Numbered from the stretch's first letter, positions 24,842-32,514 are shown. The stretch is DNA of 42,063 nucleotides from Nocardioides sp. SR21 (GCF_022761125.1 NZ_JAKWJR010000018.1:1-42063); one strand, 5' to 3'. Numbers and translations are program-made. The notes: a model not told the origin generated them from the sequence alone.

Positions 24842-25156
24842 TCAGCGTCGGAAGATCGAGAGCGCCTCGGACGGCGCGCCCCCGGTCACGATCGCCTCGC
24901 GCGGCAGCGTCCCGGTCGCCTCGTTGCACTCGGTGCACGAGCCCTCGACGTTGGATCGAACCAGCGCCAGGTCGGGCCGCTCGGTCACCGGAACGATGTG
25001 CGCCGCCGTGGTGCTGACGGTGGTGCAGATGCCAGCGATGCGCAGTCGGCAGGTTGGCTCCTCGGCGACCACCTGGTCGCGGAGCCGGCGCCACGCTCGA
25101 GTGTGGCGAGGATCGATCTGCTCGACGCCGTTGATGACGACTCGTCGAGCTGGCAT
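24842..25156 (-). CDS. HNH endonuclease of the packaging module
   Basis: 104 aa; GGGGAGG five nt before ATG 25156. Zinc-binding CRLRIAGIC (C36, C44) and CTEC (C74, C77) frame the HNH core AAHIVP (H53) and RSNVEG (N69). HNH proteins next to TerS/TerL are part of the DNA packaging machine in cos-type phages, where they stimulate terminase cleavage. A diverged 61-nt copy of its zinc-knuckle region lies at 26696-26756. Confidence 0.88.
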   Translation of the reverse strand: MPARRVVINGVEQIDPRHTRAWRRLRDQVVAEEPTCRLRIAGICTTVSTTAAHIVPVTERPDLALVRSNVEGSCTECNEATGTLPREAIVTGGAPSEALSIFRR

Positions 25157-25173
25157 CGCGCCTCCCCGGACAG

Positions 25174-25202
25174 CACAAAAGCCCGGTCCGATGGGCCGGG
25201 CT
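25174..25202 (-). terminator. Rho-independent terminator, minus strand
   Basis: 10-bp hairpin with one G-T pair (25180-25189 with 25193-25202, 3-nt loop) followed on the minus strand by TTTTGTG. Ends transcripts of the membrane-protein pair at 25254-26610 before the HNH/terminase genes. Confidence 0.75.
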
Positions 25203-25253
25203 CAGGGGTCGCGAAACTGGTCGAGGTCAGTATGCGGCCTGCGAGGTTCGGGT

Positions 25254-25961
25254 TCAAGCACCCCGAGTATCGGACGTGTCGTGGGCGTTGGCGTCTTGCA
25301 CCAGGATCAGCTGGCCATCGGGTAGCCGCTGCCAGTCGCGACCACCGGCATCGCGGAAGGTGACGCTCACCTCGCACCAGGTGTCGATCGCTACGCCACC
25401 CGGGAGATAGGGGGTGAGGTCGACCGGTGACTCAGCGGCGATGTACTGCCGGGTCGCCTCGGCCGATGGCTCGAGGACCCTGGCGATGAGTTGCGTGGGG
25501 AAATCGATCCGCACCGGTCGGTCAGCACGGATATCGACGACCAGTGTGGCGTCGACCCACACTCTCGTGACGGGCACGTCCGAGGCGTTGCGGACGTAGA
25601 GGTCGAAGCCGAGAACCTTGGTGGGGTCGGGTTCTTCCCACACGTCGGCGGACTCCTTGATGCCTGACGCCTTGATGCCTACGGTGAGTCCGCCGGGCCA
25701 GGCGGCGATCTTGCTGGCCTGCTCACTGCGCTGCTGCTGCATCCAGCGTTCGTCGCGATCGCGCTCGAGGTCGAAGGCGCGCGAGGCGTATCGGGCGGCG
25801 TACAGCGCGGCCATCAGCGCAGCTGCGGTGGCGGTCGATTCAAGCCACTCCGGGAAGTCGCTACTGCTGCTCAGCATGGAGCCGAGGGACGCGACCAGGA
25901 CCACCCCGACGAGGATGCCGAGGAACTTCTGCCAGAACGACACGCGGTGCCAGATCTTCAT
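25254..25961 (-). CDS. membrane-anchored island protein A (family of three)
   Basis: 235 aa from ATG 25961. Two hydrophobic segments (about residues 10-31 and 43-60), a charged helix (FDLERDRDERWMQQQRSEQA) and a beta-rich domain from about residue 88 containing LYVRNASDVPVTRVWVDATL and the C-terminal signature TFRDAGGRDWQRLPDGQL. The same architecture and signature occur at 25969-26610 and 27532-28239. The N-terminus sits in the membrane with the beta domain probably cytoplasmic because of the basic helix. GAGGAG lies about 13 nt upstream inside the end of the preceding gene, so the two are co-translated. Function unknown; exclusion of other phages is a hypothesis. Confidence 0.75.
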   Translation of the reverse strand: MKIWHRVSFWQKFLGILVGVVLVASLGSMLSSSSDFPEWLESTATAAALMAALYAARYASRAFDLERDRDERWMQQQRSEQASKIAAWPGGLTVGIKASGIKESADVWEEPDPTKVLGFDLYVRNASDVPVTRVWVDATLVVDIRADRPVRIDFPTQLIARVLEPSAEATRQYIAAESPVDLTPYLPGGVAIDTWCEVSVTFRDAGGRDWQRLPDGQLILVQDANAHDTSDTRGA

Positions 25962-25968
25962 CACGGAG

Positions 25969-26610
25969 CTATTTCTCCTCGTCCTCGTCGGCCGGGCGCA
26001 GGAGGCCGAGGCCTGAGCGGATCCACTCGACATTGCTCGCGTCGCGGAAATGCAACTCCACGAGTGGCGTCGCCATGGACTGGTGTTCGCGACCTTCGAC
26101 GCCTGCAACGGTCGCGGCGGTTCGGTCCGCTATCTCAAGCCTGTTGATCACCTCGGCAGCCGGACTGATGATCGGCATTTCACGCTGTCCCGGAGGCACC
26201 ACTTCGAGCGTGACTGGAAGCGGATACGCCACGCCGTCGACGTACACCGTGACCCGGACGTCATAGATCGGGAGGGACGAGTTGTTCTCGATGTGGTAGC
26301 CGCGGATCACATCCGGGAGTCCGGCGATGCCTCCCAGGTACCAGACCGCCACCTGGTCGGCCTGCGCTTGTCGCTGTGCGCGTTCGAAGCGCTGCTCTCG
26401 ACGAGATTCCAGAATGAAGGCGCCGGCGGCGTACCGAGCGGCGACGATGGCGGCGAGCAGCGCGGCCACGGTGCCGATGCCCTGGAGCCAGCTCGGGAAG
26501 CTGCTGCGGTCGTCGGTCCACCATGCGCCAAGAGCGGAGAGTAGGAACACGATGGCGGCGGCCAATGTGAGCTTGAGCCAGAACGGCCAGGCGGCCCAGA
26601 GCTTCTTCAC
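25969..26610 (-). CDS. membrane-anchored island protein B (family of three)
   Basis: 213 aa from GTG 26610. Two hydrophobic segments (about residues 12-30 and 43-62), a charged helix (ESRREQRFERAQRQAQA) ending in VAVWYLGG, then a beta domain with IENNSSLPIYDVRVTVYVDG and the signature HFRDASNVEWIRSGLG. Paralogue of the neighbouring gene at 25254-25961, 7 nt apart. No ribosome-binding site; minus-strand TAGGCT lies 6 nt before the start, which suggests leaderless expression in the lysogen independent of late transcription. Confidence 0.75.
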   Translation of the reverse strand: MKKLWAAWPFWLKLTLAAAIVFLLSALGAWWTDDRSSFPSWLQGIGTVAALLAAIVAARYAAGAFILESRREQRFERAQRQAQADQVAVWYLGGIAGLPDVIRGYHIENNSSLPIYDVRVTVYVDGVAYPLPVTLEVVPPGQREMPIISPAAEVINRLEIADRTAATVAGVEGREHQSMATPLVELHFRDASNVEWIRSGLGLLRPADEDEEK

Positions 26611-26616
26611 TAGCGG

Positions 26617-26622
26617 AGCCTA
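26617..26622 (-). promoter_or_regulatory. putative leaderless -10 (TAGGCT)
   Basis: 6 nt before GTG 26610; the identical hexamer and spacing occur at 27520-27525 before the paralogue. Confidence 0.45.
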
Positions 26623-26695
26623 GTGCCGGGCATGGCAATGGCGGGGAGTGTCTGGAGACACTTCACCCGCCGAGGCACATGGCGAACTGCCCGCT

Positions 26696-26756
26696 TGGTG
26701 CTGACGCTGGTGCAGATGCCGACCATGCGCAGTCGACAGGTTGGCTCTTGGGCGAC
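26696..26756 (-). pseudogene. HNH endonuclease fragment
   Basis: 54 of 61 bases match 25009-25069 inside the HNH gene, in the same orientation. The minus-strand sense still reads TCRLRMVGICTSVST but no frame continues. It lies in the 213-nt gap between divergent island genes and is probably a recombination scar. Confidence 0.75.
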
Positions 26757-26823
26757 AGGTGCGTGTCGGCCCGGCCTGCGGATTGGATGCCACTTCGCGG
26801 ATCGCCAAGCGTAACGGCTGCAC

Positions 26824-27471
26824 GTGGTTCAGACTCCCGGGGTGGACCTCCAGGAAACAGCGCAGGTCGTGGCCCCGTGGCTCGCGATCACCACTGGCCT
26901 CATCGCGATCATCACGGCGATCATGAAGTCGCGCAGCACCGACCGGCTTCGCTCGGCGCTTCAGCGGGACATTGAGCTCCATGGCGCCATGCCCGACGGC
27001 GCGGGCAAGACATCACTCAGCGAGCTGTTGGACTTCGAGGGCGACAGGCTGCGGGAACGCGTCCAGCATGGCCGCAGGTTCGGCGGAGGCCAGCTACTTC
27101 TCCTCATGGGCGCCTACCTTTTGCTCTTCCACGTCAGTCTGCGTGCGCTCAGGTACGCCGAGTCGCAAGGCTGGGTTGACGACAACCGCGGCCGCTTGGA
27201 AGACATCTCCGAGCCCGTCGTCGGCTTCGGCATCATGCTCTTCTGGGCCGTCGGGGTCGGCCTCATCATCACTGGGTCCGCTGTCTTGGTCGGCAAGTGG
27301 CTACGCCGCAAGCTGGACCACGGCATGCCGGGATGGCGAGAGAGGATGGACGACGCCCTGAGCGGGGACCGGATGACTCGCTGGATCGTCCCGAAGACGC
27401 GCCGGCCGGCGTCGGATGCGCGCCGCGCGGAAGCCGAAGCGGATGACTCGGCCGCGAAGGCAAAGGGTTAG
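26824..27471 (+). CDS. three-helix membrane protein of the accessory island
   Basis: 215 aa from GTG 26824. Transmembrane segments about residues 17-34 (WLAITTGLIAIITAIMK), 88-107 and 131-154; between the first two lies a polar helix-rich segment of about 50 residues. The C-terminus is long, basic then Ala/Glu-rich, and cytoplasmic by the positive-inside rule. No known family recognised and not a member of the three-paralogue set, though embedded in it. It is transcribed opposite to the early operon. TAACGG sits 6 nt before the start, a weaker version of the leaderless hexamer. Confidence 0.7.
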   Translation: MVQTPGVDLQETAQVVAPWLAITTGLIAIITAIMKSRSTDRLRSALQRDIELHGAMPDGAGKTSLSELLDFEGDRLRERVQHGRRFGGGQLLLLMGAYLLLFHVSLRALRYAESQGWVDDNRGRLEDISEPVVGFGIMLFWAVGVGLIITGSAVLVGKWLRRKLDHGMPGWRERMDDALSGDRMTRWIVPKTRRPASDARRAEAEADDSAAKAKG

Positions 27472-27519
27472 GTTCTGGACGCCTTCGGCGGAGGGCCACG
27501 TCTGACGCTGCAGTCGCTC

Positions 27520-27525
27520 TAGGCT
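27520..27525 (+). promoter_or_regulatory. putative leaderless -10 (TAGGCT)
   Basis: Six nt before GTG 27532, identical in sequence and spacing to the element before 26610. Confidence 0.45.
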
Positions 27526-27531
27526 CATCGC

Positions 27532-28239
27532 GTGGCGTGTGAAGAGGTTGGCGAGTTCCTGGTCTGCTCGAAGCCGCAGGACGACAGCGGCACCATCTGG
27601 TGGGACGTCGGTGGCGGGACGATCTGGAGCGTTCCCTTGGGCAGTGTGGCTGAGCTTCTGACCGTGCTGGCCGCAGTGGCTGCGATCGTGACGGCCTGGA
27701 AGGCGTCGGTGAAGTCGCACAAGTTGCAGGAGTCGCTGAACGACCTAGAGCAGCAGCGCGAGAGTCGCACGCAGCAGGAGCTGGCTCGGCGCGCCGAGGC
27801 CGATGAGCGGGCTGAGCAGGCTGATCACATCGCCGCATGGCTGGGCAAGAGCAAGTTCGCCGACTACGTGAGGGTGATCGTCAGCAACGGGGGCGGCCTA
27901 CCGATCTACAACGTTGAGATGACCCTCGTTCGCCCTTCCGACTGGGTCGGCGTACTTCGTGAACGACGGGGCATGCTGACCCCGGAGGGCAGGTCGGCCG
28001 TCGACGTTCGACTCAACGACTTGGGATCGGCTGAGCTCCTCGTGCCACGAGCGGAGTGGGATGACGACTGGCGCGTGAAGTACCGGGTAGCGATCGAGTT
28101 CGATGACAGCGCTGGACGTCGCTGGATCCGCGACCCGAACGGCCGCCTTCACCCTCTGTCGAGGTCGGACTCATTCCTCGCGGGCGATGAGGTGATCACG
28201 ATGGTCCGAGACTGGGATTCCCCGCTCAAGGACGTCTAG
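27532..28239 (+). CDS. membrane-anchored island protein C (family of three)
   Basis: 235 aa from GTG 27532. One clear transmembrane segment (about residues 37-56, VAELLTVLAAVAAIVTAW) after a longer N-terminal segment than its paralogues, then a long charged coiled coil (LEQQRESRTQQELARRAEAD) ending in HIAAWLGK, then a beta domain with VSNGGGLPIYNVEMTLVRP and the signature EFDDSAGRRWIRDPNGRL. The shared order of elements with 25254-25961 and 25969-26610 shows common ancestry. Its stop TAG overlaps the stop of the convergent gene at 28236 in a palindromic CTAG. Confidence 0.75.
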   Translation: MACEEVGEFLVCSKPQDDSGTIWWDVGGGTIWSVPLGSVAELLTVLAAVAAIVTAWKASVKSHKLQESLNDLEQQRESRTQQELARRAEADERAEQADHIAAWLGKSKFADYVRVIVSNGGGLPIYNVEMTLVRPSDWVGVLRERRGMLTPEGRSAVDVRLNDLGSAELLVPRAEWDDDWRVKYRVAIEFDDSAGRRWIRDPNGRLHPLSRSDSFLAGDEVITMVRDWDSPLKDV

Positions 28240-29105
28240 CCCGCATCGGCCTCGTCCTCGGCGTTCTCGCCGCGGATGTGCTCGGCCAGCAGCCCGATCT
28301 CGTCGGCACTCCAGACCGAGCGGCACTCGACGCAGAATCCCGCCTGCAGTGCGAGGTTGATCCGCAGGCCACCGCGGTGCTCGCACACCGGGCAGGTGCT
28401 GTACGGCCGGTAAGCGGGCGTGTCCCAGCCGGTGATGATGCGAGCCTGGTGCCACCAGCGTCGGACGTCGTGCTCGATGACGTGCTGGGTGCAGCAGTCC
28501 GGCCGGCCGCCTTCGCTGCGGTGTGCCTTGATCCGGCCGCAGTGCTCTTGTCCGGCGTGGAGCCCATGGAGCAGCCGGAGGCAGGCGATGGTCCCGGACC
28601 CGGGGATGCGTTGACCGGTGTGGCGGTCAACCTGGTCGCCGGGGTCGTCCTCGCCGAGGCGACGTACCCAACGGGCCGACTCGTCGTCGATGAGCATCAG
28701 GGTGTCGACGGCTTCAATGCGCGCCGCCGGCTTGGACTTCGCTCCGCCGGCTCCGGCTTCGTCCTTGGACCCGCCCGGGGTTGCGCCGAGCAGCTGGTCG
28801 ACGAGAGCGGGCACTTCGGTGATGTGCTGAGCGCTCCAGGTCTCGGCGCCACGGGTGGCGGTGTAGCGCTCGCGGTGACCGTGGGCTCTCGTGAGCTCGT
28901 CGATCATGTCGTGGATGTCGGGCGTTCCATGCTCGGCGGCTGCCAGGACTGGAAGCCGTCGTCGGTGGGTGGGGGTGGTGGGCGGCGCGGCTGGCTGAAG
29001 GCGTGTCTGCTCGAGCACGATGGCGTTGCCGGGTGCCGCGCCGCAGTGCGCGCACTCGCCGGGGTGAAGGTCGCTGTAAGTGCAGCGGTCGTCGGTCGTC
29101 CTCAT
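28236..29105 (-). CDS. zinc-binding early protein (DUF7341-like)
   Basis: 289 aa; GGAG 5 nt before ATG 29105. N-terminal CAHCGAA, a central HDMIDELTRAHGHRERY helix, LIDDESARWVRRLGEDD, then paired cysteines in the C-terminal third (CCTQH, CPVCEHRG and FCVECRSVWS) that form one or two zinc ribbons. Similar multi-zinc proteins appear in actinophage early regions beside replication genes. Could bind DNA or RNA. Its stop overlaps the stop of the convergent accessory gene. Confidence 0.75.
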   Translation of the reverse strand: MRTTDDRCTYSDLHPGECAHCGAAPGNAIVLEQTRLQPAAPPTTPTHRRRLPVLAAAEHGTPDIHDMIDELTRAHGHRERYTATRGAETWSAQHITEVPALVDQLLGATPGGSKDEAGAGGAKSKPAARIEAVDTLMLIDDESARWVRRLGEDDPGDQVDRHTGQRIPGSGTIACLRLLHGLHAGQEHCGRIKAHRSEGGRPDCCTQHVIEHDVRRWWHQARIITGWDTPAYRPYSTCPVCEHRGGLRINLALQAGFCVECRSVWSADEIGLLAEHIRGENAEDEADAG

Positions 29106-29129
29106 GCGTTCTCCAGCGGGGGGCGGGGC

Positions 29130-29149
29130 GCCTCGATACCGTGCGAGGC
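29130..29149. promoter_or_regulatory. inverted repeat over promoter of the 29150 gene, with leaderless -10
   Basis: GCCTCG (29130-29135) and CGAGGC (29144-29149) flank an 8-nt centre that includes TACCGT (29137-29142), a TANNNT hexamer 7 nt before ATG 29150. Possible operator in the 44-nt divergent region. Confidence 0.4.
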
Positions 29150-29581
29150 ATGGACGACGGTGGCCATAAAGTCGACAGCACCTTTCTGGGTCGAGTCGGT
29201 GACAACGACGTCGTCGACCTTGTCTGCGCGTGCGGATGGCAGCAACGGGCGGTCGGGGCCACCGAGATGGATGCGCGTCTCCAAGCCGAGGACGCGATCG
29301 CGGTGCACCTTGGAATCCCGTTCCCGGAACGTCCAGGGCGACGGGGGGCAGCTCGCGAGGGCGCGGCCTTCCTGGTCGGGCTGGCGTTGATCGTGGGTTC
29401 CGTGGCGGGCGTCGTATGGCTTGGAGCGAGTGCCTGGGGTTGGTTGACCGGCGACGATGGCAACGGGCCGACCGGTCAGTACACGCCTGAGGAGTGCGCG
29501 GCCTTGAGGGCTACGGCGTTGACGGACGGGTCCCCGGATCAAGAGGACGCGCTCACGAAGTACACCGTGCACTGCGAGTAG
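29150..29581 (+). CDS. plus-strand membrane protein within the early operon
   Basis: 143 aa. N-terminal soluble part with one CAC motif (VCACGW), a basic stretch (RPGRRGAAR), one transmembrane helix (about residues 74-99, AFLVGLALIVGSVAGVVWLG), and an outer C-terminal domain of about 45 residues holding two Cys (EECAAL near the start, HCE at the end). The only plus-strand gene in the early block, with its own promoter-like hexamer, so probably a lysogen-expressed moron. The N-terminal and C-terminal parts on opposite sides of the membrane suggest signalling or receptor masking; function unknown. Confidence 0.7.
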   Translation: MDDGGHKVDSTFLGRVGDNDVVDLVCACGWQQRAVGATEMDARLQAEDAIAVHLGIPFPERPGRRGAAREGAAFLVGLALIVGSVAGVVWLGASAWGWLTGDDGNGPTGQYTPEECAALRATALTDGSPDQEDALTKYTVHCE

Positions 29582-29607
29582 GTCGAGCCCTGGGCGGCGA
29601 CTGACGG

Positions 29608-30138
29608 TCATCGGATCTCCCCGATTTGGGTGGCAGCCCGGGTCGCCGCCTCGGGTACTGGCCGGGTGGCAGCCGTCGTCGGCAACGCCACCGGCCCGGA
29701 ATCGGCAGGCACCGGCGACGGCTGTCCGGGCGGTGTGGTGATACGTCGGCACCGCGCGTCGTGGCCGTTCCAGGCGTTCGTGTGTGGGCCGCACTCCCAC
29801 GCCTCAGCTGGGTCGTCAGCGGGGGGCGGGGAGGCCATGCCGCGCCCGTCGAAGCGATCGCCGCAGACGCAGATGCAGTAGGCCGACGGCTCGTGGTTCG
29901 GGTAGGCGTCCGATGCGCACTGGTGGACGTGCTCGATGTGAGCGGCGTCGATGGCCGGGCGCTCGGCCAAGTCGATCAGCGCGCGAAGGTCGGCGATGGT
30001 CAGGTGGCCGAGGCCGCTGACGGAGACGATGGTGCCGTCGCCAACGTGCGGGCGCCCGATCGGAACGATGCGCAAGAACTCGCGCACGCGGTCGATCGCG
30101 GTGTAGTCCAACTCGGTCGTGCGGCGCGCTTCAGGCAT
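29608..30138 (-). CDS. hypothetical early protein
   Basis: 176 aa from ATG 30138, 8-nt overlap with the loader-like gene. N-terminal DRVREFLRIVPIGRP and LTIADLRALIDLAERP helices, central HQCASDAYPNHEPSAYCICVCGDRF with C/H residues that may bind zinc, and WECGPHTNAWNGHDARCR. The last 45 residues are Pro/Ala-rich and probably disordered. No family recognised. End of the tightly coupled early run. Confidence 0.65.
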   Translation of the reverse strand: MPEARRTTELDYTAIDRVREFLRIVPIGRPHVGDGTIVSVSGLGHLTIADLRALIDLAERPAIDAAHIEHVHQCASDAYPNHEPSAYCICVCGDRFDGRGMASPPPADDPAEAWECGPHTNAWNGHDARCRRITTPPGQPSPVPADSGPVALPTTAATRPVPEAATRAATQIGEIR

Positions 30139-30550
30139 CGGCGGTCTCCTCGGGTCGGTCGGGCGCGGGCATCAGCTCGCGGATGTCAGGCAGGTAGCGG
30201 GGCTTGAGCTCGCCGTAGGCCGCGTCGCAGTCGACGGTCCCGCCGTCCGCGATCCGCCGGCGTGCGAGAGCGAGCCAGGTCCGCTGCTCGGCCTCGGTGC
30301 CGGGCGGCGGTGTGAGGTCGCCGGCCTCGGTGATGCGCTTCGCCCGGATACGGCGGACGATCGCGAGGATCTCGGCAATGGTGACAAACGGCTGCCGGGC
30401 GGTGATCTCCTTGGCCGCTGCCTTGGCGTCCTCGTAGGGCACGTCGGCGAGGTGGTCGGCCCAGGCGAGCGGCGTGAGCTCGTCGATGGCCTGCTGGGGA
30501 CAGCACGCCTTGACGTAGCGGCAGAGCCGGACGGCGTCTTCGGGAGTCAC
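30131..30550 (-). CDS. helicase-loader-like protein
   Basis: 139 aa from GTG 30550 in a GTGA overlap. Helical N-terminal domain (DAVRLCRYVKACCPQQ ... AWADHLADVPYEDAKAA ... FVTIAEILAIVRRIRAKRI) resembles the G39P-like fold of phage helicase loaders and inhibitors, which is frequent next to DnaD/initiator-type proteins in actinophages. The C-terminus includes LALARRRIADGG and a Pro-rich tail. No helicase gene is present, so it probably recruits the host DnaB. Family assignment by pattern only. Confidence 0.6.
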   Translation of the reverse strand: MTPEDAVRLCRYVKACCPQQAIDELTPLAWADHLADVPYEDAKAAAKEITARQPFVTIAEILAIVRRIRAKRITEAGDLTPPPGTEAEQRTWLALARRRIADGGTVDCDAAYGELKPRYLPDIRELMPAPDRPEETADA

Positions 30551-31380
30551 TGGCCACCGCCCATCGACCGCGCTCGCTCCATCGCGAGGTCCCAGTCGAT
30601 GTCGTTGCGCGACTGCTGCCCGGTCTTCCGCTGGGCCTGGAGCCGCAACGTGTCGTACTTCTCGCGCAGCTTCGGCATCGACAGGATGTTGGAGCGCCAG
30701 AACTCGTCGGCCTGGCACCAGTCGATTGCGCCGGCGATCTCGGCCTCAGAGCGGCCGTCGGTGTCGAGCATCAGCCGAGCCGCGTCGAGCCAGCGCTTGG
30801 TGATGCTCGGTCGCTTCGAGCCGTTGGCAGCGATCCGGTCCGCGAGGCGCAGGCAAAGCCGCTGCACGTCGAGGCGGGTCGGCGCAGCGGGCGCTAGCCC
30901 GCTTTCTTCACCATCACCATCACCATCACGTACAACATCACCATCAACATCAGCAGCGTGGCCACGCGTGGCCACGTCGTGCCCACCGCGTGCCTCGTCG
31001 TGGCCACGCCGTGTTTCACGCTGAGAATCGGCTTTCTCCGGCTTCTCCGGCGCGACGCAGCCCTCCCGCTCGCACGTCTTGAACCAGCGCCTGTCGACGC
31101 GCTGCCGCTTCGGGAGGCCAGGGATGGTGATCCACCCGTCGGCCCTCACGATGAGGTCGCCGTCGGCCGCCTCGAGCTCACGGAGGAGCTCGGCGACGTT
31201 CTCGTTGTCGGTCGCGTAGATCCATCGCTTGATCTGCTTCGGCTTGTCGGCGAGGTGCCCGTTGTCGCAGGCGTAGCACCAGAGGCCGGCGAACAGCCAC
31301 CGTGCCGGGATGCTGACCTCGCAGACGTCCTCGTCCGAGAAGATGTCCGGGTGCAGGGCGCGGACCTTCGCGAGCGCCAT
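30547..31380 (-). CDS. replication initiator/replisome organiser-like protein
   Basis: 277 aa, TGATG overlap with the upstream gene. N-terminal winged-helix-like domain: ALHPDIFSDEDVCEVSIPARWLFAGLWCY and KQIKRWIYATDN, then DGWITIPGLPKRQRVDRRWF, as in phage initiators. A charged low-complexity linker (D/G repeats from GAT-rich DNA at 30909-30950) precedes a helical C-terminal domain with SITKRWLDAARLMLDTDGRSEAEIAGAIDWCQ, the DnaD-type/replisome-organiser pattern. With the loader-like next gene this would start phage replication. Confidence 0.75.
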   Translation of the reverse strand: MALAKVRALHPDIFSDEDVCEVSIPARWLFAGLWCYACDNGHLADKPKQIKRWIYATDNENVAELLRELEAADGDLIVRADGWITIPGLPKRQRVDRRWFKTCEREGCVAPEKPEKADSQRETRRGHDEARGGHDVATRGHAADVDGDVVRDGDGDGEESGLAPAAPTRLDVQRLCLRLADRIAANGSKRPSITKRWLDAARLMLDTDGRSEAEIAGAIDWCQADEFWRSNILSMPKLREKYDTLRLQAQRKTGQQSRNDIDWDLAMERARSMGGGQ

Positions 31381-31736
31381 CAGCCCACCTGCCTCAGGCC
31401 GGTCCGCGCGCGCCGCGCGCGCTGGTTGGCGCGCTGGTACTCGCGGTACGCGCGCTCGGCGAACGCCGTCCTCTCGCCGCGGCGGTAGGCCGCGTATCCC
31501 CGACGCCGATCCTCGGCCGAGAGGGTCAGCGGCATCGACGGCCTGCCCGTCTTGCTGGCGGCCTTGACCTGCGTCAGCAGCAGCCCGATCAGCGCAGTGC
31601 ACTGCTCGGGGCGCAGCTTGGCCAGGTGCTTGACCGCCGCGTCCGGCCCGGTGGTTTGGTGGGCGTCGTGGATCATCGCGGCCGCGAGTCGGCGGGTGGC
31701 CGGCGTAGGGACCACGTTGACCAGGCGGCTAGGCAT
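31380..31736 (-). CDS. conserved early protein with basic C-terminus
   Basis: 118 aa from ATG 31736, overlapping the methyltransferase gene by 8 nt. N-terminal helices (RRLAAAMIHDAHQTTGPDAA, CTALIGLLLTQVKAA), then PLTLSAEDRRRGYAAYRRGERTA and a strongly basic tail (RRARTGLRQ). The two-part layout with a C-terminal basic repeat of RRGYAAYRRG suggests nucleic-acid binding; actinophages often carry similar proteins of unknown function before replication genes. Confidence 0.65.
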   Translation of the reverse strand: MPSRLVNVVPTPATRRLAAAMIHDAHQTTGPDAAVKHLAKLRPEQCTALIGLLLTQVKAASKTGRPSMPLTLSAEDRRRGYAAYRRGERTAFAERAYREYQRANQRARRARTGLRQVG

Positions 31737-32514
31737 CGGCCGCCGCCTGCCGCTCTGCCGCTCCTGCGCAGGCCATGGCGTGCACGAGGTTGTTCGTCAG
31801 GCGCTCGGCAGCCGATTCGCACTGCGACTCGCGCACCTCGAATCCGACCGCGCGACATCCCACCTGGGCGGCCGCGATGAGGGCGGCGGCGCTGCCGGAG
31901 AAGAGGTCAACGACGAGACCGCCATGCCTGCAGCCGTACTGGATCAGCGGCGTCACGACCTCGACCGGCTTCTCGGTCTCGTTGATCGCGCGGCCGTGCG
32001 TCGAGCGGTGATACATCACCGAGCGCATCAGGCGGGGACCGCCGTCGACGCTGACGTAGGTCGAGTCCTCGATCACGCCCATGTGCTGTGGGCGGGTCTT
32101 CCTGCGGACCTGGCGAGGGGTCGCGTCAGGCGTGGTGGGTGTCTCGTGGTGGATCTCCGACCACTTGCCGCGGTACCAGTGGATCGCGTGCTCGTGGACG
32201 CGCCTGAACCGGTCCTTGGCGAAACCGGAGCCGTTGTGCTTCTCCCAGACGAAGTCCTGGGACATCTTCCAGTCGGCGAACTCGTCCCGGTTCTCGAGGA
32301 ACATCCGCATCGATCCGAAGACCCACATAGAGCGCGCGTATTGCGCGGCGATCGAGGGCCAGCCGTCCGGCCAGCGGTCCCAGTCGAGCGACGTCTCGCC
32401 GTAGGGCGGATCGGCGACGATGAGATCCGCCTTCAACGCGAGCGAGGGCAGAACATCCTCGAAACGCCCGTGGTAGAGCGTGACGAGTTCGTCGGAGTAG
32501 TACGGCTCTGTCAC
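31729..32514 (-). CDS. DNA N6-adenine or N4-cytosine methyltransferase
   Basis: 261 aa from GTG 32514 in a GTGA overlap. Motif IV DPPY at D35-Y38 comes first and the SAM-binding motif I (VVDLFSGSAA, D203-S208) comes near the C-terminus: the beta-class order. FVWEKHNGSGF, HEHAIHWYRGKW and TEKPVEVVTPLIQ between and before them are the other conserved segments. No restriction endonuclease is adjacent, so it is an orphan enzyme likely to protect phage DNA or alter gene expression. Confidence 0.87.
   Translation of the reverse strand: MTEPYYSDELVTLYHGRFEDVLPSLALKADLIVADPPYGETSLDWDRWPDGWPSIAAQYARSMWVFGSMRMFLENRDEFADWKMSQDFVWEKHNGSGFAKDRFRRVHEHAIHWYRGKWSEIHHETPTTPDATPRQVRRKTRPQHMGVIEDSTYVSVDGGPRLMRSVMYHRSTHGRAINETEKPVEVVTPLIQYGCRHGGLVVDLFSGSAAALIAAAQVGCRAVGFEVRESQCESAAERLTNNLVHAMACAGAAERQAAADA

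Noticed and set aside
26620..26982. 120-codon minus-strand frame over the HNH fragment
   Set aside because: It is out of frame with the HNH remnant, antisense to the membrane gene at 26824 and has no recognisable domain.
30909..30929. Run resembling a poly-histidine tag coding sequence
   Set aside because: On the plus strand it would read as repeated His, but it lies in a minus-strand gene where it encodes an Asp/Gly linker. It is a natural low-complexity tract, not vector sequence.
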